NCBI GenBank assembly: GCA_026692665.1
Contig: JAPLOF010000038.1
Location: 1-64,000 of the forward strand
Reading direction: 5' to 3'
Length of the DNA: 64,000 bases
DNA from: Planctomycetota bacterium
GTDB taxonomy: Bacteria > Planctomycetota > UBA1135 > GCA-002686595
This document shows, piece after piece, positions 8,066 through 14,649 of the stretch (position 1 is its first letter; the number at the start of each line of letters is the position of its first letter). A program made the position numbers and the translations under genes. The notes below the pieces were generated by a model, which saw only the letters and a list, made by a program, of their open reading frames with translations, did not search any database and had not been told where the DNA came from.

Positions 8066-10155
8066 TCGCCGTCGCCCTGTTCCTCGTCGCATCCGCATCG
8101 GGCACCCTCGCGGGCGCGCAGGAGCCGCGCCCCGGCTACGCCGGGATCGCGGATGCCGATCGCCTGGCAGGCATCGGAAACGTCGAGGAGGCGCGCGTCC
8201 GCGTCGAGATCGCGATCGCGGAATTGCTGGCCGCCCATCCGGAAGCGGTGGACGCGGAGGACGACCGAGCCCTGCGGAGCGCGGGCGCTCTGGCCTATCG
8301 GCTGCGCTCCATGGAACCCGCGCGGCTCGCGTGGGATGCGGTGCGCCGCTACCGCGAGAAGACGCTCGAGGCGAACAGTCTCGAGTTGCAGAACGCGCGC
8401 GGCAACGTGTCGTGGATCGGCGAACAGATGGGGCTCGTGAGCCAGGCGCGTGCCCTCGAGGAGCAGATCCTCGCGGCGCTGGAGACGTCGCTTCCGCCCG
8501 AGCACGACGCGCTGCAGATGGCGCGGGCGAATCTCGCGGACACGCTCCTCCAGCAGGGCGAACCCGCGCGAGCCCTGGCGCTGTTCCAGAAGGTCGTCGA
8601 AGTCCGTCGCGCGAAGTTCCCCGCCGGTCATCCCCAGCGTCTGCGCGCGGAGCTCGATCTGGCCTCCGGTCTCGTGGGCACGGACGATCTCGCGGGCGCG
8701 AGTCGCCTGCTCGCCAGCGTGCTCCAGGAGGCGCCCGGCGACGCGTCCACGATCCGGATGCGCGCCGCGGCCGGCCTGGTCTGGATCGACGGCGCCACCA
8801 CTCCGCCCGAGATCTCGCCGCGCGCCGTGCGGACTCTCGCCACGGAGCTGAAGGCGGCCCGCGCCGAGATCGCGAGGTTCGCCTGGCGCGAAGCGGAGGC
8901 GCGTGCGGGGGAGATCGCCCCGTTCTTCGACCTTCTCCTCTCGGCGGCGCAGGGGCTGGGGTGCACGGCGGCCGTCGACGAGTCGGTCGCGCTCTCCCTG
9001 GAAGGACTCGCGCCGGTCGGCCGGAGCCGGCCCTCCGCGGTGTACCACCGCTTCGAGCGCACGCGGATCGAAGGCCGCGGGCCCGACCGGCGCGTCGTCG
9101 CCGACGAGCGCCTCGGCGCGGCCGTGTTTCCCGACGAGCGGACCGCGCGCTGGATCGATCTCGGTCCCTTGGCCGCTGCTCGCGCGCTCGTCCAGGCCTG
9201 GGACTCCGCGGCGCGTTCGGGCGATGCGCGCCCGGAAGCCGCACTCGTCTCGGAGACGCTCTTCGCTCCGGTGGCGAAGGCGCTCGGCGACCCCGAGCTG
9301 CTGCGCATCGTCCCCGACGACGTGATCTGGGCCGTGCCGCTGCATGCGCTCGACCTGCGGACGAAGGCGGGACGCCCGGTCACCGTCGAAGCCGTCCTGC
9401 CGGCACCGGCGGCCAGCGACCCTGCTCCGGCCGGAGCTTGGAGCGTCCTCGGCGATCCCGCTCCGACCAGTGAGTCGGCGAGCCAGTCGGCGCTCGCCAC
9501 CGGTCCCATCGAGGGGGGCGCGGCATCCGCGTTCGTCTCGTCGTTGCGTCCGTCCACGAGCGAGTCGACGCTCGCCTGGGCACGCCGCCTGGGCGTCGAA
9601 CCGGTGCGCGGGGACGCCGCCAGCGTCGCGCGCTTCGGGGCGCTCTCGAGTTCTGCCGCCGGGGTCGTCCTCGCGGCGCCGATCTGGAGCGCGCCCGACG
9701 ACGTGCCGTGCCTCTCCGCGCCGCGTCCGATCGTCTCCTCGACTCCGCTCGCCGCCGCCATGGCTCGGGAGGACGTCTTCGGCGGCAGCCCCTCGGCGGA
9801 CCTGTGCGGATTCCTGTTCGCCGACTTCGCCGGCGTCCCGGGCGAGAACGAGCGCCTGCCCGCGGCGCCGCGCGCCGCCGACCTGCGCGAGTCGCATGCC
9901 TCGATCGCGCGCCGGCTCGTCGTCGCGGCCCCGCCGCCGCGCGCGGACGTCGTCCTGCGCGCGCGCGACATCGCGGCGCTCGCGCGCGCGCTGGTCGCGT
10001 CCGGATTCGCGGACCTGTGCTTCGCGACGCAGACCATCCGCGACGTCGAGCGCGTCACGCTGCCGGCGGAGTTGAAGGCCGCGATCCCGCGCGCGACGAG
10101 TGCCCCGGAGAACTCCGTGCCCGGTCCCTGGATCCGGGTGCGCGCGATCCGCTGA
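8062..10155 (+). CDS. exported TPR / CHAT-like protein
   Basis: 697 residues. The N-terminus MIAVALFLVASASGTLAGAQ is a signal peptide. Residues ~30-230 form TPR-like helical repeats (for example EEQILAALETSLPPEHDALQ and VVEVRRAKFPAGHPQRLRAE). The C-terminal half resembles a CHAT caspase-like domain: LLRIVPDDVIWAVPLHALDL near residue 414 matches the CHAT entry motif, and GDAASVARFGALSSSAAGVV matches the following strand. The catalytic His and Cys positions look lost (VLAAPIWSAPDD where an H-G/T-H-G type motif is expected), so it may be a non-peptidase scaffold. The ATG overlaps the DUF420 stop by 4 nt. A CHAT-TPR protein in an oxidase operon is unusual; its role is unknown. Confidence 0.6.
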   Translation: MIAVALFLVASASGTLAGAQEPRPGYAGIADADRLAGIGNVEEARVRVEIAIAELLAAHPEAVDAEDDRALRSAGALAYRLRSMEPARLAWDAVRRYREKTLEANSLELQNARGNVSWIGEQMGLVSQARALEEQILAALETSLPPEHDALQMARANLADTLLQQGEPARALALFQKVVEVRRAKFPAGHPQRLRAELDLASGLVGTDDLAGASRLLASVLQEAPGDASTIRMRAAAGLVWIDGATTPPEISPRAVRTLATELKAARAEIARFAWREAEARAGEIAPFFDLLLSAAQGLGCTAAVDESVALSLEGLAPVGRSRPSAVYHRFERTRIEGRGPDRRVVADERLGAAVFPDERTARWIDLGPLAAARALVQAWDSAARSGDARPEAALVSETLFAPVAKALGDPELLRIVPDDVIWAVPLHALDLRTKAGRPVTVEAVLPAPAASDPAPAGAWSVLGDPAPTSESASQSALATGPIEGGAASAFVSSLRPSTSESTLAWARRLGVEPVRGDAASVARFGALSSSAAGVVLAAPIWSAPDDVPCLSAPRPIVSSTPLAAAMAREDVFGGSPSADLCGFLFADFAGVPGENERLPAAPRAADLRESHASIARRLVVAAPPPRADVVLRARDIAALARALVASGFADLCFATQTIRDVERVTLPAELKAAIPRATSAPENSVPGPWIRVRAIR

Positions 10156-10202
10156 CGCGCGGTTGCGCCGAACCGCAGCCTGCGGTGAAGATAGGGGACG
10201 AG

Positions 10203-10454
10203 ATGCGCCGAGCGATCCTCCTGGCCGCGACCTGGTTCGCGCTTTCGCCGCGCGGATCCACATGACCGATGTGCCGGGAGGCGGTCGCCTCCCAAGACCC
10301 GAGCTTCGCGCGCGGATGGAACGGCAGCGTCCTCCTGCTGCTCGCCCTCGTGCCGGTCTGCCTCGGTGTCCTGGCCTTCGCCACCTGGCGCGCGTCGCGG
10401 CGGACGCCGGGCGCTGTCGCGATCGAGGGCCGCCCGCGCTGGCCCACGCCCTGA
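10203..10454 (+). CDS. small membrane selenoprotein with U-P-M-C motif (predicted)
   Basis: I read this as one 83-residue gene interrupted by an in-frame TGA at 10263-10265. Before the TGA it encodes MRRAILLAATWFALSPRGST, a signal-like segment. After it the same frame continues P-M-C-R-E-A-V-A-S-Q-D-P-S-F-A-R-G-W, then a strong membrane helix (SVLLLLALVPVCLGVLAFA, about residues 42-60) and a basic tail. Decoding TGA as selenocysteine gives U-P-M-C, a selenocysteine version of a C-x-x-C redox motif. A hairpin with a GGUC loop begins 10 nt after the TGA (see the SECIS entry). The start has GGGGA 5 nt upstream. The gene follows the oxidase-assembly genes by 47 nt. Alternatives are a 61-residue protein starting at ATG 10269, or a pseudogene; neither explains the hairpin. 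Confidence 0.65.
10276..10293 (+). promoter_or_regulatory. bacterial SECIS-like hairpin
   Basis: A perfect 7-bp stem, GGGAGGC (10276-10282) with GCCTCCC (10287-10293), closes the tetraloop GGTC (10283-10286). The loop begins 17 nt after the TGA at 10263-10265. Known bacterial SECIS elements lie just downstream of the UGA, have a G in the first positions of a small apical loop, and in E. coli fdhF show a GGUC loop 18 nt after the UGA. SelB would bind this loop and deliver Sec-tRNA. The stem is coding sequence for R-E-A-V-A-S. No Sel genes lie in the window. Confidence 0.6.
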
Positions 10455-10671
10455 CCGACTCGGGTCCTCCGCTCCCGAGCCCGCGGTTCTGGAAACGCCG
10501 CGGCGACACGCGCCTCGGGGGCTTCACGGTCGGCCCGTGCCCCGAGAGCGTTCTGCTCGGCTCGGAGTGCCTGCGCGATTTCGAAGGGAATTCCCGCGAC
10601 CTCCGCCGAACCCGAGCGTCCTCGGGGCGGAGGGCGCGATGGTCTCACGATCGGGTTTCGGCGGCGCGGAC

Positions 10672-11685
10672 ATGGACATGCCTGGCGGAGGGAAGCGCAG
10701 CGGCCGCGCTGGTGCGCGCGGCGCAGGTCTGGCGCTGTTGGCGGCCGGCCTCGGGGTGCTCGGCGCGTGTCTCGCCGCGTTCGCCGCAGCCGAGCCACCG
10801 CCTGCGGCTCCGGGCGAGACCGTTCTGTGGGCGGCCGATCGCGACGCGTCGCGGGTCTACGGGCTCGACGCGGATCTCTACCTGACGCGCCGGCTGCCCG
10901 TGGATTGGCCGCTCGACGTGGAGCCGGCGGGCGACGGGGGACTGTGGGTCCTGCGCGCCGAGACGGGTTCCGCGGCTTCGACGCAGCGGCTCGATCGTTT
11001 CGACGCGGCGGGAGCGCTCGTGACGGAACTGTGGATCGAGCGCGCGGCCGATCTCGACGTGCTGGCGGGCGGCGAGCAGGCGCTCGTCGTCGAGGTTCGG
11101 GCCGGTGCCCTCCCGCGGCTCGTGCGCGTGCGAACCGAAGGCAGCCTGTTCCCGTTGATCGAGCGCGACGGCCTCGCGTGCGTCAGCGGCGAGCGCGAGT
11201 CCGCGGTCCTCGGCACGAGGAGCGGGGAGGTGCTGCGTGTGCACGCGATCACGGGAGGCGTGCTGGCGAGCGCGAACCTCGGCGGACACCTGGCCGATCT
11301 GGCGGCCGGGCCCGCGCCGGGAATGGTCTGGGCTCTCGACGATTCCGGCCCTGGGCGCATCCTGCTGCTCGCGGCCGATCTGACCGTGCGCTGGAGCGCG
11401 CCGCTTCCACGGCCCGCGCGGCACCTGGCACCCGTCCGCGGAGAGGAGCGTGTCTGGGTCGCGAACACGGAGGAGCCCTGCGTCGTCCGCTTCGGGCCGG
11501 GCGGAGCGGTCGAGCTCGATCGCTGCGGTCTGCCCCTGCCCGGGCTGGATCGCGCGCTGGCCTGGCGCGGCGGCGTTCTCGTGACCGCCGTGGGGGCGAT
11601 CCTCCGGCTGGACCAGGGCGGGAATCTGCGACCGGGGCAAGGCGGCTTCGACTTCGTCTCCGACCTGGCGCCGACGGCTCGCTAG
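10672..11685 (+). CDS. secreted beta-propeller-like protein of unknown function
   Basis: 337 residues from the ATG at 10672, with a basic N-terminus and a hydrophobic segment (AGLALLAAGLGVLGACLAAF, residues ~17-36) that acts as signal peptide or anchor. The rest is a series of short beta-rich repeats such as ETVLWAADRDASRVYGLDAD, GDGGLWVLRAETGSAAST and ERVWVANTEEPCVVRFGPGG, the pattern of an NHL or YVTN-type propeller. Function cannot be assigned. ATG 10639 and ATG 10678 are alternative starts. The 217 bp between the selenoprotein-like gene and this start hold no gene that I can support, only a weak CTCGGG/CCCGAG hairpin at 10459-10479. It faces the convergent Nudix gene. Confidence 0.7.
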   Translation: MDMPGGGKRSGRAGARGAGLALLAAGLGVLGACLAAFAAAEPPPAAPGETVLWAADRDASRVYGLDADLYLTRRLPVDWPLDVEPAGDGGLWVLRAETGSAASTQRLDRFDAAGALVTELWIERAADLDVLAGGEQALVVEVRAGALPRLVRVRTEGSLFPLIERDGLACVSGERESAVLGTRSGEVLRVHAITGGVLASANLGGHLADLAAGPAPGMVWALDDSGPGRILLLAADLTVRWSAPLPRPARHLAPVRGEERVWVANTEEPCVVRFGPGGAVELDRCGLPLPGLDRALAWRGGVLVTAVGAILRLDQGGNLRPGQGGFDFVSDLAPTAR

Positions 11686-11720
11686 ACGATGCCGTCGTCC
11701 GTGGGAGCCCGGGGCGGAAT

Positions 11721-12272
11721 TCAGCGCGGAGCGAGCCCGCGTGCGACCACGAGCGACGCGGCGATGATCGTCTTCGCGTCCTGGAGTCCCGCTTCGAGGA
11801 TGCGCGGCGCGCTCATCCGCTCGAGCACGAACTCCTCGTCCTCGTCCGCGGCCCGGGCGTCATCCCCGACGTGCACGAGACCGCGGGCCAGGAACACCGA
11901 GAGCAGTTCGCTGCAGAAGCCGGGCGCCGCGTAGAACTCCGAGAGGAGCTCCCACGAGCTGGCGCGATGCCGGGTCTCCTCCTCGAGCTCGCGCATCGCC
12001 GCCGTCAGGCGGTCCTCGCCGCGCTCGATGCGTCCGGCGGGGATCTCCAGCATCCAGTCGCCGCAGGCGTGGCGGTACTGGCGCACGAGGAGCAGGTCTC
12101 CGTTCTCGTCCAAGGCCGCGACGGCCACGGCGCCGGGATGATCGACGATTTCGATGTCCTGACGGAGGCCCGAGGGCAGGACCAGTTCCTCACGGATCAC
12201 GTCGAAGATGCGGCCCGGGTGGACGGTGCGGCTCGAGAGCACGCGAACGTCGGGATGGTGTCGGATCGGCAT
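11721..12272 (-). CDS. Nudix hydrolase, ADP-ribose pyrophosphatase type
   Basis: 183 residues. The Nudix box is seen as GRIERGEDRLTAAM followed by RELEEETRHRA: the G-x5-E and R-E-L-x-E-E core is complete, but the following Gly of the consensus is replaced by Arg. Upstream, VAVAALDENGDLLLVRQYRH and WMLEIPAGRIE are typical of NudF-like ADP-ribose and sugar-nucleotide pyrophosphatases, where IPAG precedes the box. The enzyme would hydrolyse ADP-ribose to AMP and ribose 5-phosphate in the cytoplasm. ATG 12272 (MPIRHHPDVRVLSSRTVHPG) is preferred over an upstream ATG at 12350, whose extension would be translated from a palindrome and has no family counterpart. Confidence 0.85.
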   Translation of the reverse strand: MPIRHHPDVRVLSSRTVHPGRIFDVIREELVLPSGLRQDIEIVDHPGAVAVAALDENGDLLLVRQYRHACGDWMLEIPAGRIERGEDRLTAAMRELEEETRHRASSWELLSEFYAAPGFCSELLSVFLARGLVHVGDDARAADEDEEFVLERMSAPRILEAGLQDAKTIIAASLVVARGLAPR

Positions 12273-12334
12273 GTCAGACCGGTCTCGTGGCGGGAGAGCC
12301 GTGGGCGGGAATGGCCATGTCCCAGAGGGCCCCT

Positions 12335-12358
12335 GGTGCGCCATGCACATGGCGCACC
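12335..12358. repeat. perfect 11-bp inverted repeat
   Basis: GGTGCGCCATG (12335-12345) and CATGGCGCACC (12348-12358) are exact reverse complements separated by CA. The repeat lies in the 111-bp gap between two minus-strand genes, after the small coiled-coil gene stop (12384) and before the Nudix start (12272). No T-tract follows on either strand, so it is not a canonical intrinsic terminator. It could be a hairpin that shapes the operon transcript or an operator; the sequence does not decide. Confidence 0.6.
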
Positions 12359-12383
12359 GGATCCGCTTCGGCGCGCGCGGCGG

Positions 12384-12713
12384 TCACCGCGACCAGCCGT
12401 CGTTCTCCTCGGGACCGTCCTTCTTCGCGCGCCGCTGGCGCCCAGCCGCGACCTCGGGGTCCAGGCTGCGTTCGATTCCGGCCATGAAGGCTTGAGCGGA
12501 GATCGCCAGGTCCTCGCGCCGGTTCTCCATCGCGATCTGGACGAACGCCCGCAACGCGCGTTGCGTCTTCGGCCATTCGCGGACGACGGGCAGGTCCTTG
12601 CGCGCCTTCGCCTCGGCCTGCGCCTTCAGTTCCGCGACCTTCTCCTGCAACTCGCGGATCTGGTCTTCCTCCGAGCGGCGGTTCTGTGGGCGCTTCGTCA
12701 CGAGTGAGTCCAT
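12384..12713 (-). CDS. small conserved-looking coiled-coil protein, unknown
   Basis: 109 residues, not recognised. Residues ~12-40 form a charged coiled coil (RSEEDQIRELQEKVAELKAQ), followed by an amphipathic helical region EWPKTQRALRAFVQIAMENR and REDLAISAQAFMAGIERSLD, then a basic disordered tail. No signal peptide or membrane segment is present, so it is probably cytoplasmic. ATG 12713 is chosen because it begins MDSLVTKRPQNRRSEEDQ; the upstream open frame is arginine/proline-rich and non-coding in character. The codon use and helical periodicity support a real gene. It probably shares a transcript with the Nudix gene downstream. Confidence 0.65.
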   Translation of the reverse strand: MDSLVTKRPQNRRSEEDQIRELQEKVAELKAQAEAKARKDLPVVREWPKTQRALRAFVQIAMENRREDLAISAQAFMAGIERSLDPEVAAGRQRRAKKDGPEENDGWSR

Positions 12714-13027
12714 TGCAATGGGTAGCGGTGGAGTTCGGGGTTCTCGCCGAGCTTTCGAGAGGAATCGCCCGCGAGGAAGCATGCGCGGGAATCGTGCCTG
12801 TGCCCGTTCGAGAACCGGCTTGGGCTGGAACTCGCGAATTGGCCCGTCGATCGAGCCACGCAGAGCGCGATTGGCGCGGACAGTAGCACCGGGGGGCGGG
12901 GGGGCAAGTCCAGGATGCCCAAAAAAATCCCCGGCCCGGAAGGCCCGGCGAGGGTTCCCACGGCCCATCCTCGACCCGCGGCGCGGGATGGCGATATCCT
13001 CCGCGGCCCGAAACAGCGGGAAAACCG
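12714..13027. other. 314-bp intergenic region between divergent genes, with hpt promoter
   Basis: No gene is supported here. The region holds the 5' ends of the minus-strand coiled-coil gene and the plus-strand hpt gene. A TATCCT -10 box at 12995-13000 lies 27 nt before the hpt start. A G-rich run (six G, C, seven G) is at 12891-12904 and an A7 run is at 12921-12927, next to a GC-rich segment; read on the minus strand this gives a GC-rich element followed by T7, which resembles a terminator or attenuator but its stem is poor. Confidence 0.5.
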
Positions 13028-13588
13028 ATGCACGCCGATATCGACCGGATCCTCTTCAGCGAAGCCGAGATCGTCTCGGGCATCGACCGCGTGGCCGGCG
13101 AGGTCACGCGCGCCTATTCGGGCCGCGACTTCACGGTCGTCTCGGTCCTCAAGGGCTCGTGCGTCTTCGCGTCGGACCTGATCCGGCGCATTCCGATTCC
13201 GCTGGAACTCGCATTCCTGGCCGCTTCGAGCTACGGCGACGGCACGGAGTCGGGTGCTCTCGAGATCAACTTCTTCCCCACGGGGAACGAGATCGAAGGC
13301 CGCAACCTGCTGCTCGTCGACGACATCCTCGACACGGGGCGCACACTCCACGGACTCAAGGCCGAGCTGGCGCGCCGCGGCGCGGCCGAAGTGCGCTCGT
13401 GCGTGTTCCTCGACAAGCCCTCGCGCCGCGCGGTTCCGCTGCAGGCGGACTTCCGGGTCTTCGAGGTCCAGAACCTGTTCGTGGTCGGATACGGCCTCGA
13501 CTACGCCGGCCGCTACCGGAATCTGCCCTACGTCGCCTCCCTGCGCGAGGAGATCTACTCCTCGCCGCCGACTGCGCGCAAGGCCTGA
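13028..13588 (+). CDS. hpt: hypoxanthine phosphoribosyltransferase
   Basis: 186 residues, the normal length for bacterial Hpt. The PRPP-binding loop is LLLVDDILDTGRTL (residues ~96-109), and the substrate-binding region contains FVVGYGLDYAGRYRNLPYV near the C-terminus, both diagnostic of HGPRT. An early conserved segment VVSVLKGSCVFASDLIRRI matches the flexible-loop flank. The enzyme salvages hypoxanthine and guanine to IMP and GMP with PRPP in the cytoplasm. ATG 13028 has a TATCCT box 27 nt upstream, giving a leader of about 20 nt. The RluD-like gene follows after 14 nt. Confidence 0.93.
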   Translation: MHADIDRILFSEAEIVSGIDRVAGEVTRAYSGRDFTVVSVLKGSCVFASDLIRRIPIPLELAFLAASSYGDGTESGALEINFFPTGNEIEGRNLLLVDDILDTGRTLHGLKAELARRGAAEVRSCVFLDKPSRRAVPLQADFRVFEVQNLFVVGYGLDYAGRYRNLPYVASLREEIYSSPPTARKA

Positions 13589-13602
13589 TCTCCAGGGGGC
13601 GC

Positions 13603-14649
13603 GTGCTTCCACCGATCCATCCCGTGCTGCACATCCCGATACCGCCCGAGCGCGCCGGCATGGAACTCGACGAGTTCCTGTGCCTCTCGTTCCCGCTCCT
13701 GCCCAAGGGATTCCTGCGGCGGCAGGTGCGCGACGGAAAGGTGCTCCTCGACGGCAACAAGACCATTCCCGGACACCGGCTGCGCGAGAACGAGGTGCTG
13801 ATCGTCGACTTCGAGGAGGAGGACGAAATGCCCGACGTGCAGGTGCCGCGCGTCGAGATCGACGTGCTGTACGAGGACGAGCACGTGTTGGCCGTCGACA
13901 AGCCGGCCGGTCTGGCCGCCGAACCGGAGCGCTGGGCGCGCGACAATGCCTGCCTCTCCGGCGCGCTCCTCGACCTGGCCCTCGGGCGCGCGGGCCTCGA
14001 ACGGCCCGAGGACGGCACGACGATCGAACACCTGGAGGGGCTCCCGTTCCGACCCCGGCTCGTCCACCGTCTCGACAAGGACACCACCGGAGTCGTGGTC
14101 GTGGCGAAGTCGATCGAAGCCGAACGCGGGCTGCGCGCCGCCTTCGATGCCGGCCTGGTGCAGAAGACGTACCTGGCTCTCGTCGAGGGCGAGCACCGCC
14201 TGCCCGACGGCGAGTCCGAGGTCATCGATCTCGCCATCGGCCCTGACGAGCGCAAGAGCGGGCGCATGCGCGTCGATCGTCAGCACGGCAAGCCGTCGCA
14301 GACCAGGATCCGTGTGGAGCAGCGCTTCAAGGGCTACACGCTGCTCGCCTGCGAGCCGCTGAGCGGGCGCACGCACCAGATCCGCGTGCACCTGCGCGAG
14401 ATCGGCTTCCCGCTCGCCGTGGATCCCTACTATGGTCGGCGCAACTCCTTGTCGCTCTCGGACATCAAGCGCGACTACCGGAAGAAGCCCGGCCACATCG
14501 AGACTCCTCTCATCGACCGTCTCACACTCCACGCGCGGGAGATCGAGTTCCCGCGCGTCGAGGGCATTGGACGCATCCGCGTCGAATCGCCGATCCCGAA
14601 GGACCTCGCTCGCGCGCTGAAGCAGCTCGCCAAGTTCCGCGCGCCATGA
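13603..14649 (+). CDS. RluD-family 23S rRNA pseudouridine synthase
   Basis: About 348 residues. An N-terminal S4 RNA-binding domain covers MELDEFLCLSFPLLPKGFLR to VLIVDFEEE, followed by the catalytic RsuA/RluA-family domain with HRLDKDTTGVVVVAKS (catalytic Asp in H-R-L-D) and GRTHQIRVH near residue 265. The family isomerises uridines in 23S rRNA or tRNA. An acidic spacer, FEEEDEMPDVQVP, joins the domains. The start is uncertain: GTG 13603 has AGGGGG just upstream, while GTG 13624 and ATG 13660 are possible. The stop overlaps truD by 4 nt, placing two pseudouridine synthases of different families in one transcript. Confidence 0.88.
   Translation: MLPPIHPVLHIPIPPERAGMELDEFLCLSFPLLPKGFLRRQVRDGKVLLDGNKTIPGHRLRENEVLIVDFEEEDEMPDVQVPRVEIDVLYEDEHVLAVDKPAGLAAEPERWARDNACLSGALLDLALGRAGLERPEDGTTIEHLEGLPFRPRLVHRLDKDTTGVVVVAKSIEAERGLRAAFDAGLVQKTYLALVEGEHRLPDGESEVIDLAIGPDERKSGRMRVDRQHGKPSQTRIRVEQRFKGYTLLACEPLSGRTHQIRVHLREIGFPLAVDPYYGRRNSLSLSDIKRDYRKKPGHIETPLIDRLTLHAREIEFPRVEGIGRIRVESPIPKDLARALKQLAKFRAP

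Noticed and set aside
10262-10885. Open frame starting at ATG 10262 and running into the propeller gene in another frame
   Set aside because: It is Arg/Pro-rich, lacks hydrophobic or domain structure, and conflicts with the selenoprotein and propeller frames that have clear signal and membrane segments.
12891-12904. G-quadruplex-like run of G6-C-G7
   Set aside because: Only two G-runs are present, so an intramolecular quadruplex is not formed in a simple way; noted only as a low-complexity tract.
12928-12965. Possible SRP RNA because of a CCCGGAAGG segment
   Set aside because: The GGAAGCAGCC-type core and the symmetric stem of SRP RNA are absent.
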